From the NCBI GenBank assembly GCA_947255165.1, contig CAMYFZ010000026.1, forward strand, positions 1 to 21,702: a stretch of DNA of 21,702 nucleotides. Direction: 5' to 3'. This DNA comes from an uncultured Varibaculum sp. GTDB lineage: Bacteria; Actinomycetota; Actinomycetes; Actinomycetales; Actinomycetaceae. Below the pieces are notes generated by a model. The model ran no database searches. It was not told where the DNA came from and was given only the letters and a program-made list of their open reading frames with translations. The position numbers and the translations under genes were made by a program. Of this stretch, positions 17,206 to 21,702 are shown one piece after another (position 1 is the stretch's first letter; each line of letters opens with the position of its first letter).

Positions 17206-18663
17206 TTAGTCATTAGCGCGTTGCTGCAGCAGGCGTAAACGTCGATGCAGGGGGTGGCTAGCGAGAATTGAGGCGGCCGTAACCGCTAAACCTGCCAGCA
17301 TTAACAGGCTCATTTGAGTCACCGAATTCTCTGGTGTTTGCCCAGTCAGTTTATTTAGCATTTGCACCATCGGCATCGCGGCAATTATTCCCAAGATTCC
17401 TCCTCCTAGCACCGATACCGCTAGGGGTCCCAGGGTTTCCAGCCACATGGAGCGCAGTTCGAAGCCGCGCGGGGCACCCATTTTCGCCAAAGCTCGGGAT
17501 TGCTCAGCATTTTCAATCACTGTTGCTGCCTGAGTAATTAGCATGGCGCAGGCACACAGCGTGAAGCTGACCGCCAAGGTAATCATGGTGCCAGTTTGGA
17601 AATCCCAACGGGTGGCTGAAATAAAGTTGCTGGAAATCTCATCGGAATATTCACTATTAACCAGCACTGGCGACATAGCTACGAAACCCGCGATAAAAGC
17701 TAAGAACCCCATACCACTTACGCGCCGCCAAGTAGTTTTGGGATCGGCCACTATCCTCCGAGAAGCCAGTACCATCGCGGGAATCGGTACCTTTGCCAGC
17801 AAGCGGGCATTTAGTTGCAACAGGTAGGGGCCTAGTAAATTGAACCCCAAAATAACTACCAGGATAATGCCCGAGACTATCGCTATCGTCCAGGTTTTTG
17901 ATAACCCCAAGGTCGCCTGGCTGATAATGAAGGCGGCGATAAAAATAGCTAAGGCAGCTACCAGGCGCCAAATGCGCAGTGCCGGTTGGCTCGCCCTCCG
18001 AGTTACTCCCAGGGGAGATACTCGCACCTGCTGCATACCCCACCAGGAAGAAATCTGTCCCAGCAAAATAATTACTGCCAGCACGATCAACAGCAGCCAC
18101 CAGGGCAGCAACATCTCTTTAACCGTTATATATTTGGCTTCTATCTTAAGAAAAGTCCAGGCAGGAAGGGTCACTAAATAAAGGACAGTACCGATTAGAG
18201 AACCGATAACCGCTTGGATCAGGGCGTCTAACAAAGTCATCTTGGTGACCTCCGCAGAGGACACACCCAACAGGCGTAGGGAGGCTAAACGCTTTTCGCG
18301 TCCTCGTGCCCCCAATACTGCCGCCTTGGTAGCGAGCGAGCTTAAAGATGGGATTATTAGAGCGCAGGCCAAAATGGCTAAGAGGAAATAGAACTTCAGA
18401 ATGATCTCGAAACTCGCATCGGCTTTAAGTAGCTGGGCGGCAATTCCCGTTGGGGACATCCAGCGGTTATAAAACATATAGGTGCCGCCGGCAACCGTTA
18501 ACGCCAATCCGGAACACACCGTATAGGCCAGGATTGACGCCAAATAAAGCAGAGATTCACCCTGGCGAGAGCGGAAACGGGCTTTGGTGAGATGAAAGGT
18601 TAACCAGTTGAGGTTTTGTGCGCGCGAGGAGGTAGCGGGGCTGGCTGTACTAGTAGTCGACAT
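17206..18663 (-). CDS. FtsX-like ABC transporter permease
   Basis: 485 residues, a membrane permease partner of the ATPase just upstream. About eight helices are seen in two groups: an N-terminal set with the FtsX-type segment LSSLATKAAVLGARGREKRLASLRLLG, which holds the cytoplasmic coupling stretch, and a C-terminal set with ENAEQSRALAKMGAPRGFE, its second copy. The layout fits the two-FtsX-domain permeases of Actinobacteria used for lipids, peptides or antibiotics; no substrate can be named. The ATG at 18663 follows the ATPase TAG directly, and AGGAGG inside the ATPase end is its ribosome site, so translation is coupled. No large extracellular domain of the MacB kind is present. Confidence 0.9.
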   Translation of the reverse strand: MSTTSTASPATSSRAQNLNWLTFHLTKARFRSRQGESLLYLASILAYTVCSGLALTVAGGTYMFYNRWMSPTGIAAQLLKADASFEIILKFYFLLAILACALIIPSLSSLATKAAVLGARGREKRLASLRLLGVSSAEVTKMTLLDALIQAVIGSLIGTVLYLVTLPAWTFLKIEAKYITVKEMLLPWWLLLIVLAVIILLGQISSWWGMQQVRVSPLGVTRRASQPALRIWRLVAALAIFIAAFIISQATLGLSKTWTIAIVSGIILVVILGFNLLGPYLLQLNARLLAKVPIPAMVLASRRIVADPKTTWRRVSGMGFLAFIAGFVAMSPVLVNSEYSDEISSNFISATRWDFQTGTMITLAVSFTLCACAMLITQAATVIENAEQSRALAKMGAPRGFELRSMWLETLGPLAVSVLGGGILGIIAAMPMVQMLNKLTGQTPENSVTQMSLLMLAGLAVTAASILASHPLHRRLRLLQQRAND

Positions 18664-19374
18664 CTATGCCCTCCTAGACTGTGGTGCTAGAGCGCGATCG
18701 GAATGGATTTGGCCGTCCCGAATTTCAATCAGACGTGAACACCATTGCGCTACGTTAATATCGTGGGTTACCAGTACTAATGCTGCTCCGCAGCGTTGTA
18801 CTTCCCGGGTTAAGATTTCCATCATTTCGTATCCGGTAGCTTGATCGAGGGCGCCGGAAGGTTCATCAGCAAAAACTACTTTCGGGTTGCCGATGAGGGC
18901 GCGAGCAATTGCTACCCGCTGTGCTTGACCCCCAGACATATCTCCGGGACGCCGCTTTTTCAGCTCAGAAAGTCCCAGCTCAGCAAGTAGTTGATCTGCG
19001 CGCTTTAAAGCTTTTGGCAGCAGGGTGCCGGTCAAGACCAGGGGGAGTGCCACGTTTTCGCGGGCAGGCAGCTCGGGGATGAGTTGCCCGTCTTGGAACA
19101 CAAACCCGAACTGGCTGAGCCGCAGCCGGGAGCGCTTTACATCTTTTTGTGCCGCGATATCCTCGCCCCGGAATAGAACCTTTCCAGATTCAGGAACGAG
19201 GACGCCGGAGAGGCAATGCAGCAAGGTCGATTTTCCTGACCCCGATGGTCCCATGATTGCCACCGACTCGCCCTCGTGAATTTGTAGAGAAACCCCGGAG
19301 AGGGCGTGAACGTTTCCAAAACTTTTGGTGATGTTATCGGTGCTGAGCACCTCTTTTTCTTTATCTTGATTCAT
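18664..19374 (-). CDS. ABC transporter ATP-binding protein (MacB/LolD type)
   Basis: 236 residues. Walker A GPSGSGKST at 42-50, Q-loop Q94 in FVFQDGQLIPELPARENV, signature MSGGQAQRVAIARAL at 146-160, Walker B VVFADE at 166-171 with E171, and H-loop H204 in LVTHD. Residues 97-107 follow the LIP.L.A.ENV pattern of LolD/MacB-type ATPases that work with FtsX-like permeases. It is the first gene of a two-gene operon with the permease. The ATG at 19374 has AGAAGG almost touching it, so spacing is poor; a GTG at codon 9 is a possible alternative. The substrate is unknown. Confidence 0.93.
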   Translation of the reverse strand: MNQDKEKEVLSTDNITKSFGNVHALSGVSLQIHEGESVAIMGPSGSGKSTLLHCLSGVLVPESGKVLFRGEDIAAQKDVKRSRLRLSQFGFVFQDGQLIPELPARENVALPLVLTGTLLPKALKRADQLLAELGLSELKKRRPGDMSGGQAQRVAIARALIGNPKVVFADEPSGALDQATGYEMMEILTREVQRCGAALVLVTHDINVAQWCSRLIEIRDGQIHSDRALAPQSRRA

Positions 19375-19674
19375 ACCTTCTATTTCAGTCCGCCTGCCGG
19401 GCGCAGGGAACAGTGCTGAAACTGATTTTTAGGTATTGCCAAAACCTACCCGGAGGTAGAGCTGTCACTACCCAAGGGCAGAGTGCGCCCTCTGAATGTT
19501 TTTGTGCCCTAGATCTTCCCCCACAATGACCTGATTCCCTTTGAAAAAATGGGAGCCCCGAAAGATGGGCGCAGTAACCCACTTTGGACAGTTGAATAAG
19601 AAGCCGAGTCTACGTTCTTAGAAGATAGCGAAAAAGCGATAGTTTGTAGTGCTGTCTATGGGTATCGTGGAAAT
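19375..19674. other. Intergenic region upstream of the ABC operon and the small basic gene
   Basis: 300 bases with no gene recognised. It must carry a minus-strand promoter for the ABC operon and a plus-strand promoter for the gene at 19675, but no strong consensus pair is visible. TAGGTATTGCCAAAACCTA (19430-19448) is an interrupted palindrome whose reverse complement agrees with the hairpin at 10001-10019 in 16 of 19 positions. AGGGC/GCCCT near 19474-19492 forms a short stem. Confidence 0.4.
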
Positions 19675-19875
19675 ATGAATTTCGGTATGCGAAAACCTAG
19701 CCCTAAGCGTTCCTACAAGGCAGCGACCTCAGGCAGAGCTAAAAGAGCCGCTAAGCGCGCAGTTAATCCCCTATATGGCAAGAAGGGCATGGGGTTTTTG
19801 AAGGATCCGTCTCGCGCGGTCAAAAACGCTATCTATCGGCGCACCACCTTCGGTTGGCGCGACCTCTTCAAGTAG
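19675..19875 (+). CDS. Small, very basic protein of unknown function
   Basis: 66 residues, about one third Lys and Arg, starting MNFGMRKPSPKRSYKAATSG. It contains RAKRAAKRAVNPLYGKKGMG and ends TTFGWRDLF plus K. The NPLYGKKGMG core and the short, charged architecture resemble small proteins I have met in Gram-positive genomes and mobile elements, but I cannot name a family. ATG 19675 has only GGAAAT close by as a ribosome site. The arginine and lysine content suggests contact with nucleic acid or ribosomes. Its place at the start of the accessory region is consistent with a mobile origin; both are inference. Its regular codon use argues that it is coding. Confidence 0.65.
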   Translation: MNFGMRKPSPKRSYKAATSGRAKRAAKRAVNPLYGKKGMGFLKDPSRAVKNAIYRRTTFGWRDLFK

Positions 19876-19900
19876 CTGGCAGCCTGTTGCTCAAAGCGTC

Positions 19901-19914
19901 GAGCATTAATGCTC
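19901..19914 (+). repeat. Perfect 14-base palindrome after the small basic gene
   Basis: GAGCATTAATGCTC is fully symmetric and lies 26 bases past the stop at 19875. As RNA it would form a hairpin with almost no loop and no T-run follows, so it is a better candidate for a protein site than a terminator. Confidence 0.45.
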
Positions 19915-19940
19915 ATGAGCTGTCTAAACTCGGGCGGTGA

Positions 19941-19983
19941 TTCCGTACGGAAAACAAGGGAAATCAAGCTGCGGAGTTTTCCG
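19941..19983 (+). repeat. Two competing inverted repeats
   Basis: TTCCGTACGGAA (19941-19952) is a perfect 12-base palindrome. Its right half overlaps CGGAAAAC (19948-19955), which pairs with GTTTTCCG (19976-19983) over a 20-base loop. The two structures exclude each other, and they precede the small membrane protein gene by 50 bases. Confidence 0.5.
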
Positions 19984-20032
19984 ATATTCTGACTGAGAGA
20001 TTTTAAGGTTTTGTGGGACGGGAGCAGTGGTC

Positions 20033-20269
20033 ATGCGGTGGTACGAGAATCCTGATCTGTACTGGGTTATTGGTTGCTGTTTAGCGGGGTGCAGTGGAGT
20101 TTTCGCGGTACTACTGTTCTGCGGTGCAGTCAGCGTTATTACTGGTGTAGCTAATATTCTTTCTACTTTAGCCCTCGCTATTACCTGTTATGTCTTGTGC
20201 TACCGCTTCAAACAATCTGCACCTGACTCAGATGATAGAAGTGTGAAAGAATCTAGTCAGCTCCATTAA
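20033..20269 (+). CDS. Small two-helix membrane protein, unknown function
   Basis: 78 residues from the ATG at 20033, chosen because GGGAG (20020-20024) stands 8 bases upstream; the GTG at 20027 is too close. Two hydrophobic segments (about 10-34 and 37-57) contain several cysteines (C15, C16, C20, C30, C52, C56), then a polar tail of about 20 residues. No family is recognised. It converges with and overlaps the dinJ gene by 17 bases. Small membrane proteins of this sort occur in toxin-antitoxin and mobile regions, but no function should be assumed. Confidence 0.55.
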   Translation: MRWYENPDLYWVIGCCLAGCSGVFAVLLFCGAVSVITGVANILSTLALAITCYVLCYRFKQSAPDSDDRSVKESSQLH

Positions 20270-20507
20270 GATCTGCCATTAACTCGGTGACGCTATCAAA
20301 GGAAGCTCCGGTGCGGGATTCGGCTTCAGCGCGAGCAATTAGGTTCGCTGATTTTTCCCTGCGCGGAGTGAACGGAATACCGTTGCTGACAATTGACTGC
20401 CTCAAGAACATGTTAATTGCAGTGCTCATATCTAGCCCGAGGTCGCGGAACAGCTCCGCTGCCTGTGTCTTGGTCTGGTCATCAGTTCGGAACGATATAT
20501 TAGCCAC
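20253..20507 (-). CDS. DinJ/RelB-family antitoxin without an adjacent toxin
   Basis: 84 residues. The start MANISFRTDDQTKTQAAELF and then LGLDMSTAINMFLRQSI are the ribbon-helix-helix of RelB/DinJ antitoxins, which dimerise, bind their own operator and neutralise a RelE/YafQ RNase. The C-terminal part, rich in charged residues, would wrap the toxin. I start at the GTG 20505-20507: AGAGGTG lies 6 bases upstream and it gives the family's MANI start; a GTG three codons earlier (20516) is less likely. The toxin normally follows on the same strand, but the downstream space is the convergent membrane gene, so this is an orphan antitoxin or a decayed pair. A long inverted repeat lies just upstream. 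Confidence 0.88.
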   Translation of the reverse strand: MANISFRTDDQTKTQAAELFRDLGLDMSTAINMFLRQSIVSNGIPFTPRREKSANLIARAEAESRTGASFDSVTELMADLNGAD

Positions 20508-20520
20508 CAGAAACACCTCT

Positions 20521-20574
20521 TTTCACGCAATTATTGTTACTATGTGCCTACAATAGCATTAATATTGCGTGAAA
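20521..20574. promoter_or_regulatory. Long inverted repeat upstream of dinJ, likely operator
   Basis: TTTCACGCAAT (20521-20531) and ATTGCGTGAAA (20564-20574) are perfect 11-base arms, 43 bases apart and about four helical turns. ATTGT (20533-20537) and ACAAT (20550-20554) nest inside. It starts 13 bases before the dinJ GTG and would cover its promoter, as expected for RelB/DinJ autoregulation. Confidence 0.6.
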
Positions 20575-20770
20575 TTAATGGCTTTAAGAAATAAATTTGC
20601 AGCCTTAGCGTTCCCGGTCGAGGGCTAATAACGGGGATGACTTGCTGTCAGATTGGCATTCAAGTGGAGGGGTATTCGGTCGCGGCGCTCCCTATGACAT
20701 TTCTGATCCTCACTCAGCGCGGGTGTGGGCTTCACAGCCACTCAAAATGTTCGTGAAGCGTGAAAACTGA
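20575..20770. other. Gene-free stretch between dinJ and hepT
   Basis: No convincing gene. A plus-strand frame is open from 20609 to TGA 20768-20770 (53 codons) without a plausible start or ribosome site. It may be a gene remnant but shows no family match I can name. No terminator or promoter is obvious. Confidence 0.35.
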
Positions 20771-21121
20771 TTAGTCTTCAATCCGGCCAACTATGTTCTC
20801 GATTAACGGAATTATCTCGTGTGACATCGTCTCCCACAGCATTGACTTGTCAATGTCAAGGTAGCCGTGCGCCATGCGGTTACGCATACCACGAACTTCG
20901 GCTAACGGTAGATCTGTGCATCAAGCCACGGTTTCAGCCGGAAGGTCTTCAAGCATTGCTTGTAGCCGAATAATTATCTGACAAGAGGCAAGGTAGAGGA
21001 GTTCCGCTTCGGAAGAATCCGACAAGAAAAGCTCTCTTCCCTGGCTGATGACATGCTTCACCGCCTCAGCGAGCTCGGCAAGTGCTTTAGCCACAACTTT
21101 TGGATCAGGAGTTGGGGTCAT
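20771..21121 (-). pseudogene. hepT: HepT-type HEPN ribonuclease toxin split by an in-frame TGA
   Basis: Read through one stop, this frame gives 116 codons, near the usual HepT length. Residues 1-66 begin MTPTPDPKVVAKAL and end LEDLPAETVA; codon 67 is TGA (20921-20923). The same frame then continues with LAEVRGMRNRMAHGYLDID and the tail HEIIPLIENIVGRIED, ending at TAA 20771-20773. The RX4HXY toxin motif (R80, H85, Y87) lies after the stop, so the shortened product has no RNase site or AMPylation tyrosine. It overlaps mntA by 17 bases. A mutated sense codon such as CGA or TGG is the simplest explanation; readthrough or a sequencing error is not excluded. Confidence 0.85.
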
Positions 21122-21446
21122 GATTTACCGCGATTGCCTGGGAACGTGCGTGGTCTGCCGCGTACCCTTTAGAAGAGCTCGGCATAATCTCAACCGGGTT
21201 GTGGAGCAGATTGCTTAGCTCAATTTCTAAAGCTGCCAAGTTGAAGTAGCTCGCACCCGGAAGGAACTCCACCAACAAGTCGTAATCCGAATCTTTGGTT
21301 GCTTCGTCCCTGGCAACCGAACCAAAAACCCAGTATCTTCCTGTGCCTTTATGGTGCTTGATAACATCACGTACGTCATCATCGGCAGCACGAAGCCGCT
21401 CTAGTGACGGAGCAGTCGTTGCAATCGGATTAGTCGTGATTATCAT
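21105..21446 (-). CDS. mntA: MntA-type minimal nucleotidyltransferase antitoxin
   Basis: 113 residues with the minimal nucleotidyltransferase signature GSX10DXD: GSVAR at 42-46 and DSDYDLLVEF with D54 and D56. In characterised pairs MntA attaches AMP units to the tyrosine beside the HepT RNase site and so disarms it. Here mntA stands first and its end overlaps hepT by 17 bases, so the two are coupled. The gene looks intact although its toxin is interrupted. The ATG at 21444-21446 has no clear ribosome site. The C-terminus (SSSKGYAADHARSQ) is a short polar tail. A non-toxin role for such proteins exists in other families but is less likely in this context. Confidence 0.88.
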   Translation of the reverse strand: MIITTNPIATTAPSLERLRAADDDVRDVIKHHKGTGRYWVFGSVARDEATKDSDYDLLVEFLPGASYFNLAALEIELSNLLHNPVEIMPSSSKGYAADHARSQAIAVNHDPNS

Positions 21447-21590
21447 ATTGCTATCTTACTTCGCGACCTAAAGATTAAATAGCCTTCTTCGCCTGTTTTT
21501 CCTTGGGTAGTACGGTCGAACGTCAGTGGAAGATAATCGCCGATGATGCTTATTGGAAGAGGCTTTGTCGCTGTAAGTTACTTCAGTCTT

Positions 21591-21702
21591 TCATCTTTCA
21601 TAGATATCGCGGCGGTGTCCCAAATCAATCGCTAGGATCAGCAGCTCTGAGTCCACGATGTCGCAGATAACCCGGTAGTTTCCCACGCGATAACGCCAGT
21701 AG
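21591..21702 (-). CDS. RelE/ParE-family toxin, C-terminal part (partial)
   Basis: The frame enters from the right edge and ends at TGA 21591-21593, so only the last 36 residues are visible. YWRYRVGNYRVICDIVDSEL and then LAIDLGHRRDIYER closely follow the RelE pattern RxRVGDYRVIYEI...VGHRxxVY. This part holds the core beta strands and the last catalytic or RNA-binding arginines. The antitoxin gene would normally lie upstream, outside the window. It is unlikely to serve the DinJ antitoxin at 20253, which is about 1.1 kb away with mntA-hepT between them. Confidence 0.85.
   Translation of the reverse strand, partial: YWRYRVGNYRVICDIVDSELLILAIDLGHRRDIYER

Noticed and set aside
20609..20770. 53-codon plus-strand open frame before hepT
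   Set aside because: No good start or ribosome site and no recognisable family; at this length an open frame by chance is common.

Overview
The window looks like chromosome from an actinobacterium of about 53% G+C. The gene order dnaX-recR-lysC-asd, an EfeUOB iron-uptake cluster with a Tat-exported DyP peroxidase, a variant-leucine-rich-repeat membrane protein and a bifunctional AdhE together fit the Actinomycetaceae (for example a Varibaculum/Mobiluncus/Actinobaculum relative). The genus is inference; no rRNA or tRNA gene was seen.

Layout. 1-3728 (+): the 3' end of dnaX, recR, then lysC and asd coupled by an ATGA overlap (the first two steps of the aspartate family pathway). lysC carries a strong internal Shine-Dalgarno and GTG at 2161, exactly where the separate beta subunit of Corynebacterium-type aspartokinase begins. 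3861-6003 (-): a vLRR single-pass membrane protein and a TetR regulator. 6004-6315: a control region with a TTGACA promoter and a DtxR/IdeR-like box. 6316-9981 (+): efeU-efeO-efeB; efeU has no standard start codon that keeps its first REGLE iron motif, only ATA. Two strong hairpins end that operon. 10162-11355 (+): an MFS transporter. 11653-14280 (+): a full-length AdhE whose aldehyde dehydrogenase half is intact but whose alcohol dehydrogenase half has lost all four iron ligands and the GGGS motif. A bidirectional terminator separates it from a convergent sugar operon (sugar porter plus PfkB kinase, 16736-14368, -). 19374-17206 (-): an ABC ATPase and FtsX-type permease, ending in a long hairpin built from a thrice-used repeat.

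19375-21702 is an accessory region with small genes: a very basic 66-residue protein, a small two-helix membrane protein, an orphan DinJ/RelB antitoxin with a long inverted repeat upstream, a MntA/HepT toxin-antitoxin pair in which hepT is cut by an in-frame TGA before its RNase motif, and the C-terminus of a RelE-type toxin at the edge.

How the parts work together: iron capture and import (EfeO, EfeB, EfeU) are probably controlled by iron through the DtxR-like box and perhaps by the divergent TetR; the AdhE and sugar genes point to fermentative sugar metabolism. No clearly new multi-gene system was found. The points most worth a second look are the degenerate AdhE domain, the ATA start of efeU, the lysC internal start and the decaying toxin-antitoxin cluster.
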